From assembly GCF_047948215.1 (NCBI RefSeq), contig NC_134455.1:77864689-77928688 (forward strand): a stretch of 64,000 nt of DNA, written 5' to 3'. Below the pieces are notes generated by a model, which did not search any database, had not been told where the DNA came from, and was given only the letters and a program-made list of their open reading frames with translations. This DNA is from Lycorma delicatula (Eukaryota > Arthropoda > Insecta > Hemiptera > Fulgoridae). Each line of letters begins with the position of its first letter. Position 1 is the stretch's first letter. A program made the position numbers and the translations under genes. This document shows, one piece after another, positions 1 through 12,626 of the stretch.

Positions 1-257
1 TACCTATTATTAAAAATATTAATTTAAAAAAAAAACAAACTAAATTAAAGTTAGTAAAATAAACTTAAGTGCAGATTTCGATTGATATATAGTGTTAATC
101 AAGAATTGTCACTCATCATTCCTGTCAAAACTGTAGATAGTACAAGTTATCACGTGAATATGTTATCCTATACATGACATGACAAAACATACATTTTTAT
201 TTGGAAATAACTATCACTTAAGGGAACTAAAAACTCGTAATTTTCCTTTCATTGTCT

Positions 258-308
<51 letters not shown>

Positions 309-828
309 TTTATATTAAATTATAATTAGTTTTATTGAAGAATAAAAGTCTGAATTTTAAAATTTTAATGATTATTAATTATAATTATTATTCTTTGAAG
401 TTTTCTTACTTAAAGGTCGTTTCTGTGAAAAATAAAAAAACATCGCGCGATCAAGTTCAAGTAAAAGAAGTACAACTTTATTTAACATAATAACTACACA
501 TATTATAGTAGGAGTAATACAAATTTTAATATATAAATAAAAGTAAAAAAAACGATATATAAATAAAAAAATTTAGTTTAAATAATTTTTAATTTGTGTA
601 GCACTAGAAATAAAAAAAAGGTATTTAAATAAAATGGTACCACCAATACCAAAACAGATGACCATCCATATCATAGTTTGTATATTTATTGTTTTTTATT
701 CACGAAGTGTGAATTTACTGCAAAATGAATAGAAATTCTAAAAAAAATATTGCTTCATCGTACAAAAAAACTTGATCTAGTTACCACTAAAAATAATTAG
801 ATATCCGTAGCGAAAGATAATTAGATCA
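1..828. other. AT-rich non-coding DNA
   Basis: No convincing reading frame, RNA gene or known repeat was recognised apart from the TA tract listed separately. Base composition is strongly AT-biased with many short A and T runs, as in most unannotated gaps of this window. Confidence 0.6.
261..304. repeat. (TA)n microsatellite
   Basis: About 22 uninterrupted TA units. No flanking element from the other local families was recognised, so this tract appears to stand alone. Confidence 0.95.
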
Positions 829-925
829 CCGATTTTCGTGGCGGAGTGGTAGCGTCACAGCCTATAATCCGGAGTTCCAGGGTTCGAATCCCGGTCAGTT
901 ATGGTATTCTTTTCATGCGTTACAA
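829..925 (+). mobile_element. SINE1 copy (tRNA-headed)
   Basis: A tRNA-like head with an A-box-like stretch (TGGCGGAGTGGTAGCG, about 839-854) and a perfect B box (GGTTCGAATCC, 881-891) is followed by the family tail ATGGTATTCTTTTCATGCGTTAC. The same layout recurs at 11.98, 38.84, 48.65 and, inverted, at 52.6 kb. That makes it a dispersed Pol III-type retroposon and not a tRNA gene; the head cannot fold as a full cloverleaf with a proper acceptor stem as far as can be judged by eye. Whether it is transcribed is unknown. Confidence 0.8.
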
Positions 926-2039
926 ATATGAGATACGGCAAAATGACCAATACAGTCGATGCCCATCATCTAAAAAAAATTACATCAACCCAAACTAAAT
1001 CGACCCAGTTATTGAAATAAATGTAATATTATGCTTTTAAACTTAATCAGCAATTTGATAATAGATATGAGAAATTCATAAATTAAATTATTTCTGATGA
1101 TTTCTTTAGAAAAGTAAACTAATTTTTTTTGCGCATCATTGTAGATTTTCATAAAAATGAGAAAATTATTGATTTTTCTTTCACGATATGCGTAGATTGA
1201 AAAGCTCTTATGATCGATCATTCAGTGTATTTTAAAATACCTGATTAGATTTCAAAAAGTCCCATATTTCTCATTTGCACCTTTTTAGGATTGCGACATT
1301 TCTCATACATGTTTATTTGATTTTATACACTTGCAACACATGCTGATTCTTTGTTATGTTAAACATCCATGGATATATTGCTTGTAGAGTAACATGACGC
1401 ATTTTTCAGCATATTATTATTTTTTTTCAAGAATCCCATGACTTGTATGCCAAAACAATATACTTTTGCGTATTAACATGCTAAACTGTCAAAATTCAAA
1501 TAATATTCAGCAGCAATTGACATCCATCCTGATTTATTGGGAACTGGTTATACGTAAAATATAAGTAAAATTGAAGAAAGGAATTCTGATCTATGGTTCT
1601 TATATGGTTCTCTAATCCCTTTTATTCAAAAAAAACAATACGATTATATGCCTGTACCTTTACCGAAAAGGGAAAACACAACCAATACCCAGAATTCTCA
1701 TAACTTATCTATAACATCATAAGAATGAAGAGATTATTTGCAAATTAATTATATTTCATAAATAAGGTATCGTACATTAGGTTTTCCAACAGGGTATCTT
1801 TTACATAGGAACCTAATAAAGTCTTAAAATACATTATAGTTTTCTGTATTACCATATATTTTTCTAGAGATGTACTGTTTGTCATGAAGGAAGCACCTCC
1901 TACTATTTTTTTGTAAAAAAACAATTGCTTTTTCCTTTTTATTCTTATGATTTTCTTTACTATGAATTGAATCACATTTTGATTTAGTCTGGCTTCTTAA
2001 AAAGTTTAGTAAAATTTATTGTCATAAATACCGATCAAA
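926..2039. other. AT-rich non-coding DNA
   Basis: Nothing recognisable. Two minus-strand open frames of 70 and 76 codons here have low-complexity, AT-driven compositions and no family resemblance. Confidence 0.55.
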
Positions 2040-3450
2040 CACAGTTCTTAACATCTGATAAACTGTTTTCGGAGATCGTCTTCTTCCTCTTTTTCTTCTT
2101 AATCCACAGTTAAACTTGATTAGCCTGTTAAGGTGCTCATCAACGTCTCAGTTTGCCTACATCTCTTCTGCTATCGATATCGTCTGATCGTTTCAATGAT
2201 TAATTGTACTTTATTCTCTTAATGAATGACCTAATTCCTAATACAATGCTTTCTCCTACAAGCCATCACGTTCACAGGAGCCTCAGCTCTGCCTCTTGTA
2301 TACGGAAATTATTCGATTTGCTACTGGTGCATACTTTCCACCGAATTAGTCTAGCTGTGAACTCGCCATCGTAAATCAGTTGATTTCTAAGATGAGAGTT
2401 CTATGGTTCATATCCTAATAAAGGGAGTTACTTTTATACGAATTTGAATACTAGATCGTGGATACCTGTGTTCTTTGGTAGCTGGATTTCAATTAACCAC
2501 ACATCTAGGAATGGTCGATCTGAGACTGTACAAGACTACACTTAATTTATATTCATACATATCAACCTCATCCATCATCTTAACAACCTTACGATGGTTC
2601 CTTACCTTATTTTACGGTACTATCATTACCTTATGGTGGTTCTGGAGAATAAATAGAAAAAAGAGATAAATCTGTTTGGCCCGCACTACACTATCATATA
2701 TAAGTAAAGGAACGGCTATTTTTTTATAAAATTTAATTTGGGTATCCTTCCTGGTCTGACCTTACAGAGAACAACATATCAATCCACAAACCACACTAAA
2801 TTCAGCCAATTTTTTGCATCTTGTTTAAGATCGAAGTAGATGTCACACCCCCAGATATTTGAAGAGTTCCACATGTTCCAGAATTTCCCTATCTTCAAAC
2901 GTAAGCGCCAATTTTCGCGAAAAGCCATAATTTTACATTTCTGCCGTGAAATTTTCATGTTGAATTTTCGTATATCATCCATTTACAAACCACTCATCTA
3001 GTAAATCCATAATTACGGATAACAATCATGAAGTCTTTTTTCCGCACATTTAGTTGCCGGTCAGTTAATCATACCCCTAACTTCAATTCTCAATACCGAT
3101 TTAATGAATATAGAAATTACATGGAAGAAATTAAAACCGCTTGATCTTGCTGACTGGATGTAATTTGTTGAAAAATAAATGTTTTGATGTTTTTTGTAAA
3201 ATTTACTCGGTTATATTCATATCCTTAGTATTGCATCCACTGCAGCACTTTACAACTGAAACTTCAGTTTTATCTTTGCTCTCCTCTTTTTATGGGAGTT
3301 CTCCGACAATTTACTGCTTCAGTTTTTATAAACCTTTTTCCAAACTAGTAAACCATTTTTTACTTTACAACAAAAATTTAATATTTCATTGGCGATTGAT
3401 ATCCCATCTTCGTTACGAGGAAAATATTGTCTAATTTTGATTAATTAGTT
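2040..3450 (-). mobile_element. Degenerate APE-type LINE, RT C-terminal part, split by a SINE
   Basis: The best block is the minus-strand frame at 2779-2982. It reads KISRQKCKIMAFRENW, followed by a segment equivalent to the conserved FKYLGC motif that lies just C-terminal to the catalytic YADD box in insect LINE reverse transcriptases. Reading on toward 2680 in other frames gives fragments like ILYKKIAVPLLIYDS, which match the family's FYK-MAVP-LLYGSETW segment. A basic, glutamate-rich stretch at 2050-2340 on the minus strand may be the end of the same element beyond the inserted SINE2. Many stops and frameshifts mark it as a dead copy. Upstream (3060-3450, minus) homology is weak and the boundary is a guess. 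Confidence 0.6.
2341..2672 (+). mobile_element. SINE2 copy, near full length
   Basis: The head (TTAGTCTAGCTGTGAACTCG, then AAATCAGTTGATTTC and a degenerate B box near 2400-2412) matches the copies at 46.62, 49.93 (inverted) and 61.51 kb. The body shares AATTAACCACACATCT and GAGACTGTACAAGACTACAC with the 46.6-kb copy. It ends in a version of the family tail (GGTTCTGGAGAATAAATAGA followed by A-rich DNA). It sits inside minus-strand LINE sequence, so it inserted after that LINE. An open frame of 64 codons inside it (2475-2669) is incidental. Confidence 0.8.
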
Positions 3451-4560
3451 GAAATCAGTCATTAGCATTTATAAGATTCTAAAATAAATCATTACAGCTT
3501 TTGAATAAGTTCAATAGTCGGATACATTGAAATTCGATTTCATCAGGGCTCTATATATAGGTTATAAATAAAATTTTAGGTGATGAATCCCTCTGAATTG
3601 ATGATTGGGTTTTAAAATTAATGTCATTAATTTTCTTTTCACTTAATAAAAACTATTTTTAAAAACCAATAACACATTCTGTAATTATAAGATACTTTCG
3701 AATTTATTTATTTTAATCGTATCTATACGATCTCTTTATGCATCCAATAATATGGACTGTTAAAATATTCGATATCCGTTTTATGTACAAGATGTTTTAT
3801 ACCAAACATGGAGACCAAATTAACATTAATTTTTTTATAGATCATTACAATAAACAAGATATAGATTCAAGAGCTGTTATGTTTAACTATATATAATTGT
3901 CAACAGAGAAATAAATATTTAAATAAAATAATAATTCTCAGATATTCTATTTTCTAACCAATAAAAAAAAGTTTATTGATGTTACATACACCAAAAATAT
4001 TAAAACAAATTATCCTTGACTTGTATAATTACAAGTCAAGGATAATTTGTAATTATACAAGTCAAGGATGTTGTGACATATTTGTTTTATCTTTACATAT
4101 TTTTTTAATGATTAATCCAAAAGTGGAATGTTTCCAAAACTTTTTTTTTCAAAATTTCTTAAACTTATACTTGTTTTTTGTTTCAGAAGATTAAGAAATT
4201 CTACTTAGAACAGTATTTCTTAACGCAGAAAATTTGTTAAAATCAAATAAAAACATGTATTTAACTTAAGAAGACGCTATGGAAATTGGAAATTTTTACA
4301 AGGATAAAATATAATTAATTTTGTTGGTGATTTCTGTGGGCATCAGCCACATTAATAAATATAAATATTGTGTGGTGAAACTGAGCTATTTTAAAATCGA
4401 TGATTACGAAAACCTAGTATATGAAAAGTGTTATCAAGCGTTTGAGTTATTCTCAATTAAGATTTATCATATTTCAGAATGCTAACCACCAAGAGGTTTC
4501 AGGGTTTGAGGAACAGCTAGATTTCTTGGTTTTATAGATAAGTTCACCCTATGTACAGTA
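3451..4560. other. AT-rich non-coding DNA with one foldback
   Basis: No gene recognised. The 72-codon open frame at 3976-4194 runs through the inverted repeat at 4005-4069 and is therefore not taken as coding. Confidence 0.55.
4005..4069. repeat. Perfect 21-bp inverted repeat with a third partial arm
   Basis: Positions 4005-4025 and 4030-4050 are exact reverse complements with a 4-base loop (TAAT). A third unit at about 4047-4069 is the reverse complement of 4012-4034, so two alternative hairpins overlap. Confidence 0.95.
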
Positions 4561-4566
4561 TATATA

Positions 4567-5678
4567 ACAGAGTGATTCAAAAAGTACTTCACAAATTTAA
4601 AAGCTTATATAAAAATGTATGAGTTGACTTACTGATTCGGCAGAGGTCTCATTTCAAAGGAAAACACATCAGGTTTGTTAGTAAACATTCACTTTGGTTC
4701 GATAAGGCTTCCGTTTGTATTGCAACACACATTCCACCTGAAGTTGACTTAATTCCAGACTGTAACCAGCAAAGTCGAACGTTACCTCTGCAGCTACGGC
4801 ATTAATTTGAAGCATTAGCTCAACAAGATCAGCAGGAAAAGGTGGTACATAAATCCGATCTTTAATGAAACTCCACAAGCAAAACCTTAGCGGGGTCAAA
4901 TCTCCCTAGCAAGGAGGCCATGCAATTAGACCTTCACGACCACTAATCCACCGACCTGAGAATCGAGTATCAAAAAATTTCGGACTTCTAGGCGATAATA
5001 AATTGGTGACCTGACTTGCTGATAGTAATGGCGTCTATCTTGATCATCAAAGTCTTACTGAGGAATTAAAAAATTTTGAAATATGCCCAGACAAACAATA
5101 CTATTTACTGATGGTTCCTGGAAGTAGAAAAGGCCACACAGTCTTCGTTTTCTTACGGGACAAAAAATTTATCTTAAGGCTACACGAATGTGCTGCAACG
5201 TTTCATGAGGTTTTATGCTACCCCATATTCAGCAGTTACGAGTGTTTACCTTGCCACTGATGTGAAACGTCGACTCATCACTAAAAATTACCTTATCGAA
5301 AAATGTATCGTTGTCTGTCATTTTATCCATCATTTCCAACCAAATCTGCTGTCAAGCAACTTTGTCGTCATTTGTAATGTGTTGAACAACTGTTAGTTTG
5401 TACGGCTTCAACTGCAATAGTTTACGTAAAACGTGACAAACAGTCGTTTGTGGACTTCTGTTTTACGTGACGACATATTTCAACGAAGGTTTGGTGGCAA
5501 GAGTAAATTGTATGCCTACTGGCAAGCTCCCTACCGTACTCTTTAAGAAAATTACGTTGAACAGCAGTTGCCGACTGCAAATCTTGAAACCAAAACATAC
5601 AGCGAGCACGTTCCGCACCAGTAATTCATTAATTCATTTTTACCAACACTCATGACAGCCGAATATGGTACTAATGAA
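4567..5678 (-). mobile_element. Tc1/mariner-superfamily transposase relic (DUF4817-type HTH), copy 1
   Basis: Read on the minus strand, the region gives the usual order of this insect transposase group. First comes an N-terminal helix-turn-helix segment (FWFQDLQSATAVQRNF, near 5580). Next is the first catalytic aspartate block (VIFSDESTFHISGKVN, near 5245-5290). Then come a decayed GRWI and WPP segment (near 4905-4960) and the C-terminal block PLRFCLWSFIKDRIYVPPFP (near 4830-4895), equal to the family's PLDFFLWGFIKDRVYVPPLP. The order and spacing suit a nearly full-length copy of about 1.1 kb. Several frameshifts and stops mean it is dead. The left end carries the terminal-repeat-like GAGTGATTCAAAAAGTACTT; the matching right end was not found clearly. 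Confidence 0.8.
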
Positions 5679-5686
5679 CCCCGTAA

Positions 5687-8060
5687 AATATATATATATC
5701 TTCTTCTTCTTCAAGTGGCATCTCCTTTCAGGAGGTTTGCAATCATCATCGCTACTTTGATCATTGAATAGGCAGCTCGGAACAGTTCAGTGCATTTTGC
5801 GCTGAACCGTTCCCTCAAATTGCGGAATCATGAAATTCTGCACCTCCCAACGTTACGCCCGCCCACTATCTTACCCTACATGATCAACTGCAGAAACTTG
5901 AACGTCTCTTCCCTCGTTATGACCTAGATACTGTAATTTCCTTGTCTGTACCGTAGACGTAATCTCAAGTTGTTTATCACACTCTCTAGTACCTTGATGT
6001 TTGACACCTTATCCTTCCAAGATATCTTTATCGTGCGTCTATAGCACCACATTTCAAAGGCCGCCAGCTTTTTCATGTGTAGTTTTTTGTATGTCCATGC
6101 CGTTCCATGTAGCAGCACATATAACACTTTACCATTCTAGCCCGCAGATATAATCTGACCTGCCGATCACACAAGAAAGTACGCATCTTTAGAAATGCGC
6201 TTCTAGCCATTTCTATCCGGGTTTTAATTTCCAGTGTCCATGTTGATCCACGTTGTTGGTTATCCAAGTAGCAAGGTATTTATACTTAGTTGTTCTTTCA
6301 ATTATCACATTATCGATGTATCACTCTGAACCCGCCATTTGTAACTTAGTTCTCACCATGTACTTCGTCTTCTTGAGGTTCACTCTAAGGCCGTACTGTA
6401 TACTAACACCTTTAATCTTTTGAACTACTCGCTGTAGATCACAAAGTCTCTGTTATGATGACAGTTTCGTCCGCGTACCTCAAATTACTAATTGTCCGAC
6501 CATTGACTATAATTCCAGCTTCATCTTCATTTAGAGCCTCCTTGAATATCGCTTCGGAATGCAGATTAAGTAGCATTTGGGACAAAACCCATCCTTGGCT
6601 TTCGCCCCTTTGTATTTGTATTTCCTCTGTAACGTCATCGCAGCTGTTTGATACCAGTATAACGAATCAATAATCTGTATATCTCGTGAGTCGATATTCC
6701 GCCTGTCTAAGTAAGCTTATCGTGGGGAACTTTATCAAAATCCTTCTCGAAATCTATGAAACAGGGGTTCATATCTAGGCAATTCTGAGCTAATATATTA
6801 AAACTAAATAGTGCTTCTCTCGTACCGAAACCATTCCTAAATCTAAACTGGGTGTTACCAATATCTTCTTCCAGTTTATTGTATATTCTTTTGTGGATGA
6901 CTTTCAAGAATGCTTTTAGTATATGACTCACAAAGCTAATAGTTCGGCAATCACTACATTCTCTCGCATTTGGTTTCTTTGGTAACATTATAAAAGTCGA
7001 TTTTATCCACTGCTTCGGTATTATTCCAGTTATATACACCTCATTAAAAAGGTCTATAACAACGTCAAACTGCTTTTCATCTATTAGTTTTATTAGGTCA
7101 CATGAAATTTCGTCTGGTCCAACTGCTTTTCCGCTTTCCAATTTTTTTTTTAACATAAAGAACTTCTTCTTTCATGATGTTTGGTCACTGTATGGGATTT
7201 TGATGTATTCTCGTACTTCTTGTATCATGAAATAGATCTTCTACATATTCCTTCCACCGTAGAAGTTTTCGCGCTAGTTCAAGCAATATTTTGTCTCTTT
7301 TATCTTCAATAACAGCGGGTTGTCTTTTTATGGTTGGTTGTTCCTGTTAGCCCTTTAATTTCCTTATGCAAATTTTGGTTGTCATATTTCATTTTTAGCT
7401 CCTCTATGTGCTCACACTTTTCCGAAATCCATCTCTCCTTTGCTTCCCTAACCATTCTTCTTATCTTCCCTTGTAATACTTTATATTTATTTGCATTTTT
7501 CTTACTTTTTCTTCTTTTTTCAATAAGAAGCATTATCACTTGGGTCATACATTTCTGTTTCGGCCTCCTCTTATTTGATATCAATCAGTCCCTGCTTCCA
7601 TCAATCACTGCCGCCTTTATATTACTCCATTTATGCTCCAAATTCATTGTCCCGAATCTGTTTTAATATTTTTCTCTCTCTGCACTTTTTTCTTATGCCT
7701 TCATTCCTTTGTTTCTCTGTCACTATCCTATTATATTATATTTATATTTTATGCTTGATATGTACTTTAGCAACTACCGGGTTATGGTCAGATCCGATGT
7801 CAGCTCCTGGGTAAGTTTTAATGATGTTATGCTATTTCTGAATCGTTTCTTGATAAGTAGATAATCAATCTGGTTCTTTACTATCCTATCTTCAACGTCT
7901 TGATCAGATTTGCACGCCTATAATCTTCTCTTGGGTAATTTATAGAAAGTATTACCAAGTATGAACCTCCCTGTCTGACAGAATTCTACAAGCCTCTATC
8001 ATTCCTCCCCCCAATTCCATAGCCTCCAACAGTATCATCCACTTTACCCTTCCCCGTGCC
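5687..8060 (-). mobile_element. 5'-truncated APE-type LINE (endonuclease, RT), 2.3 kb
   Basis: The minus strand encodes, in order: the endonuclease C-terminal half (GGYGIGG near 8010-8030 and PGADIGSDHNPV at about 7775-7806, the catalytic SDH motif); a basic linker at 7306-7584 (RRPKQKCMT, REAKERWISEKC); and RT blocks at 6707-7156 (GKAVGPDEIS, LPKKPNARECSDCRTIS, QFRFRNGFGTREALF, CFIDFEKDFDKVPHDKL). The catalytic box survives as RYADETVI near 6460-6485, with the second aspartate of YADD changed to glutamate. The C-terminal domain (RARMVKCYMCCYMERHG, AAFEMWCYRR) lies at 5990-6270. The 3' end is a GAA-type tail (5700-5713) running into a TA tract. The 5' side stops at the GT microsatellite near 8070. 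Frameshifts and stops make it inactive. The clade is not assigned; it resembles insect 'endonuclease-reverse transcriptase' RTE-like elements. Confidence 0.88.
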
Positions 8061-8069
8061 GTGTGGGTC

Positions 8070-8070
<1 letters not shown>

Positions 8071-8122
<52 letters not shown>
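8071..8122. repeat. (GT)n microsatellite
   Basis: About 25 GT units directly beyond the 5' truncation point of the minus-strand LINE. Confidence 0.95.
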
Positions 8123-8124
<2 letters not shown>

Positions 8125-8335
8125 TCCTTAGGTTAGCATCGGAATGTACCGATCACTAGCGGAAAATCCTGATTCGTTAGTATCAATTTCTAAAGTTAAA
8201 TTTCCAATTTAACTTTCGTTATATCAATTTTCATCATTCAAAAAAAAAATTTTTAACATGAAGTAATCAGTTCTGAACACCTAATAATCCCATTCCATGT
8301 CCCCGCCCGCCAGGGCAATCCGTCTGAAGGGCTGG

Positions 8336-8425
8336 TATATATATATATATATATATATATAGATAGTGTGTGTGTATGTGTGTGTGTGTGTGTGTGTGGA
8401 GTTCATGCGCGCGCGGGCGCGTGTG
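8336..8425. repeat. Compound (TA)n-(GT)n-(GC)n tract
   Basis: TA units pass into GT units and then a short alternating GC run (GCGCGCGGGCGCGTGTG). Such alternating purine-pyrimidine DNA can adopt the Z form. The minus-strand open frame across it (8267-8449) is repeat-derived and not a gene. Confidence 0.9.
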
Positions 8426-8429
8426 GCTT

Positions 8430-11020
8430 TGATTACATTGGTCATTCATTTAATTTACTTTCAATGTTAATTACAGCCTTACTTCAAGCTTTTCATTTTT
8501 CTTGTTTTTGTAACTATTTATTTTTGTTTCCATAGCAATTTTTTTTGAGAAGGGAGGAATAAATTTCAATCAAAGCGCATTGGTTCTTTTAATTGTTTTT
8601 AATTTTAACGTTAAAATAAATGTAAAGTTTATATAAAAATAAAACGTGTACTGAAAATATTTGATATAAAGATTATTTTTAAAAGCGTTTTAATAGTTAT
8701 ATAATATTAATAATAATTTTTCAGTGAAATTGAAGTAATTTTAAGCTTAATTTCATTTGTAATAAAATTAAACTACCACGAGTTTACCAGCATGATCCAA
8801 GTATTGGGTATATCCACAAATAGACTATTTTTCCCCTTTTGATGTATTGTTTCAATTAACAATACCCGCATGGGTATTGAAATGCAATTAGTAAAGCGTT
8901 CATTTATTCCTGATTAAAAATATACTTTGGAGGATAGACTATAAGCTATTTCATTGCGTTTTTTTTTGTTTTAATCTTACTTATAAAGCATCATCTGATT
9001 GTCAAGAAATATTACTTTATTTTAATCCCTTTCATCTTTATTTTATAAAAACAATGAATGAAACTATATTTTTTTTTTACTTTACAAGATTTGTTATCTG
9101 ATAGAAATGATGTTTCGTAATCGTATACAGGTAGTATTGAAAATATATCAGCACAGTGTGGGTGGATAAGTCTGAAACCTTTTAAGTAAATTATGTGTAG
9201 GTTATGTAATATTGAGTTAAATGCAGTCACGAGTACAACGCACGTGCCTACCATTATTGTAATAACATTCACTTATTTATAAAGTTACACTCATCTTTTG
9301 AATAATTTTTTGTTTGGTTTAAACCCAAATTTACAAAAACGTTTAATTTAAGAATATATTACATCTTAAATTTAGATTCCAATTTTAATTTCAATCAGTT
9401 ATACCTCTAAAACAAAAATTTGTATACATCATACGCTCTCTTAGATTGGAGGCATAGATTTCGTTTTTTATAAAAATTCAGTCAAATGAATCCTGCATTA
9501 CCCGTAGAAAAACAAATAGAAAAATGACGGAAAAAAGGCTGCATTAAAAATTTTTACTTTATAAGAAAGTAATTAAAACAACATATTATCCTGTAATAAA
9601 TATTATAAAAGTGACTGGTATAGAAAATTCGAACAAAATTATATTATCACGAATATATAACAATAATTTCTTTATACTTTGCCTTCCATTACATATAAAA
9701 GAACAATACCCGATAAGTTAAATGTTAAAACAATTTTTAATTGAACTAAATGGACTCAAGATAAAAAAAAAAGTCAAATTTACTAATTGGAATATGAAAA
9801 AGCAGTAATTTTCAGATTGTTTTTTTAACATCTTATTATCAAACAATAAAATAGATATTTTGTTAATAAATAATGATTTTTTGTTAGTTAAATAGTTCAA
9901 AATTTATGTTACTGATATTATTTAGCATAAAAAGCTACAATTATGTAGCTTTTTAGTTTTTCAGAGTTATTACCATTTAATGATTGGTATATGTTAATGA
10001 TGATAATTAATTAGTTACTAAATATGAAATAACTAGATAAAAACTTACTCAACAAAATTAACGTACATGCATCACATTTTAATAAAACCCGTTACTTTCA
10101 GCAAACACTTAACAACAGTTTATAATTTCAGATGTTATTTTCATATACTAATCTGCATGGGAGCATATCAAAAATTATCCTTAAGTAATACAAGATCTTA
10201 TCTTAAGTAGCTCAAGTTGTATCAGAAAACATTAGTTAATTGTAAGATATGGTTGACCTATCTCTTTCTGAGTTGACTTGTATAACATTTATTGTCTCTC
10301 AAAAAGAGGATTCATTAACTGATTTCTATACAAAATCTATCCCATTCTTTCTTATTGCTGTGATGCGTATAAAATATATGAGGAAATAGCGACGCTAATC
10401 AATTTTTTTTTTTCTGAGAGTAAGAGTGTTCAGCATCTATTTAGTTCCTGTGTTGAAGAAAATGAAGATTTTAATCGTACAAAATATAGCCTGTATTTTA
10501 GTGAAATTCTGGTATTAAGCAATGTTTTCGGCCGCATTTGTAAGGAAAGCTTTGGAAGCCATTTACTTCTTGCTTTCCCGTATCAGTAAAGCTGATATGA
10601 TGGTGCTTGTTATTAGCGAAATGGTAATACAATTTTTACAAATACAAGTATTTTTATCCCCTGTCAGGTTGCCTTACAAAAGTTAAGTAATTTCTCAATT
10701 TTTATATAAGAACTAAGAAACAAGTGCAATACGGAAGTAGTCACTTAGACTTAAACTTTAACTTTTGATAAATAATAAAATGACGATCAATTGTCATATA
10801 TATAATTCAATTATGGTAGTTTTATAATTTTAATCATAATTATATTTCTCTTGTAGATGACAGAATAGCCGAAAGCGCTTGAGGAAATTAAGCTGTTTTT
10901 TTTTTAAATTATATATAATATAATATTTATACCAAACGGTATAAATTCGAAAAAACTACTCATTTTGGTGTTTGTTAGAACCCCAAAATCAAAATGAGCA
11001 AAAAACTGCATATCGACATA
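8430..11020. other. AT-rich non-coding DNA
   Basis: No gene or known element recognised on either strand. A 12-bp perfect hairpin (arms 9928-9939 and 9944-9955, loop ATTA) is the only clear structure. Short open frames at 9012-9272 and 9718-9900 are low-complexity. Confidence 0.5.
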
Positions 11021-11021
11021 G

Positions 11022-11399
11022 GTCCTATTTTGCTTTGTTTTCAATTTGGACACTATTTTATGATTTTCTACAAAAAAATTATTTCTCAGGAAACGATAAA
11101 CGTACTTTAATTAAATTTTGCAAATCTAAGTCTAATCTCTTATTGTATAAAATAATTAATTTTGAAAAACTCACCTTCAAAAATTTCTAAATGGCGACCA
11201 TCTTACTTTTTTAATCTTCAATATCCTTGTAATTATTTGTCTGATCAAATTTTCACTTATTTATTATTTATTTTCTAGAATAAGATTCTAGTCTTAGATT
11301 TCCCAAATTTAATGAAAGTAGGTTTATCCGTTCCTAAGAAATATCTTTTTGCTAAAAATTACCAATTGGCATCCACTAGGCAACAAAGCAAAATAGAAC
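11022..11399. mobile_element. Candidate short inverted-repeat (MITE-like) element
   Basis: The left end GTCCTATTTTGCTTTGTT (11022-11039) is matched in inverted orientation by AACAAAGCAAAATAGAAC (11382-11399), with one or two mismatches over 18 bases. The 378-bp interval has no transposase and no other copy was seen here. A target-site duplication was not identified, so this could also be a chance or single-copy inverted repeat. Confidence 0.35.
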
Positions 11400-11974
11400 A
11401 CTCAATACATAGAATATTAAAGAAATTAAAAAATAACACAAATTCTCATATCTGAAATAGTCTTTACTTGCGCGCGAATTCTACGCTGTTTCACAGCACA
11501 ATTTTTCTTTCTTTTGGTCAAAATATCGGTTTTACTTCTGTTTTATTTTTTAATAATTTTTGTCAAATAAACAGATTTTTGGAAACATATTCATAATTAA
11601 GAAGTAAAATAAAATATATAACATATTTTTTAAAAGCTGATTAATTTTTTTTTAAATTCCCATTTTATGAAGTTGGTGTAATTTCAATATAAATCTCCAT
11701 TAAATTCAAGGGTACTACAAAAAATAAAACAAAATAAGTAAAAAAGAAAAGTGTTGACAAAACATTAGGATAAAAATGAAAAAATAAATTGAATTATTGA
11801 AATTTTCAAGGGAGAATGATAAAAAAAATTTAATTATAAGAAAAACTTGACATTATTTTAGTTTTGTTAAAAACATTTCTTTTTAGTTTCAATTCCATTG
11901 ATTTTAATTCGTAAAGATAAAGATTACATAAAGTTGCTGATCTTGTTTTTTATCAAAAAAATAATTTGATTACA

Positions 11975-12080
11975 TTTAACGGCATCCGTGATGCGAGTGG
12001 TAACGTCTCGGCCTTTCATCCGGAGATCCCAGGTTTGAATCCTGGTCAGGCATGGCATTTTTCATACGCTACATAACTCC
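11975..12080 (+). mobile_element. SINE1 copy
   Basis: Head ACGGCATCCGTGATGCGAGT with an A-box-like stretch, then CCTTTCATCCGGAGATCCC, a B box with one change (GGTTTGAATCC, 12032-12042) and the family tail CAGGCATGGCATTTTTCATA. Same orientation and architecture as the copies at 0.83, 38.84 and 48.65 kb. Confidence 0.85.
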
Positions 12081-12176
12081 ATTTTCGATTCCCACGCACA
12101 AGATTCAAACTTATGATGAGATATAACCAAGGAGAAAAAGATTTTTACAGATCAGTACTTCTGATCTTACCTACGT

Positions 12177-12238
12177 ATGATAGTAGAATATATGAATAAT
12201 TATTTTTATGATAGTAGAATATATGAATAATTATTTTT
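12177..12238. repeat. Perfect 31-bp tandem duplication
   Basis: Two exact consecutive copies of a 31-base unit beginning ATGATAGTAGAATATATG. Identity of the copies suggests a recent slippage or duplication event. Confidence 0.95.
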
Positions 12239-12626
12239 AAGTTTTCCATATATAATTTTCACATTTCTTCTTTTTCAGGATCAGAAAACTGAAAAACATT
12301 ATTATCTGAAGTATATTTATGAAAAGAGGAATATGCCAAAAAATAGTTCTCTCTAAATTAATATATCCCTCCAAACTTCCAAGAAAGATAATAATAACAA
12401 GCTATGTTACTCAGTTTAGTTTCACGAAACCTATCCATAAACAACTTTCATTTTAGATTTTACTTTTTTAAAATTAGACTTAACTATTTTTGAGGTAAGT
12501 AGTTAATTGAACCCCAATGATCAAAACACATGCTAAATATTTTAACATTTAAACTAACTTAAAATTATCATAAGAAACATAAATCTTTATCTGAAGAAGA
12601 ACTAAGGTTCTGCAGCTTTATACATA

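Noticed and set aside
7334..7814. Plus-strand open frames of 110 and 79 codons
   Set aside because: Antisense to the endonuclease-RT linker and SDH motif of the minus-strand LINE.
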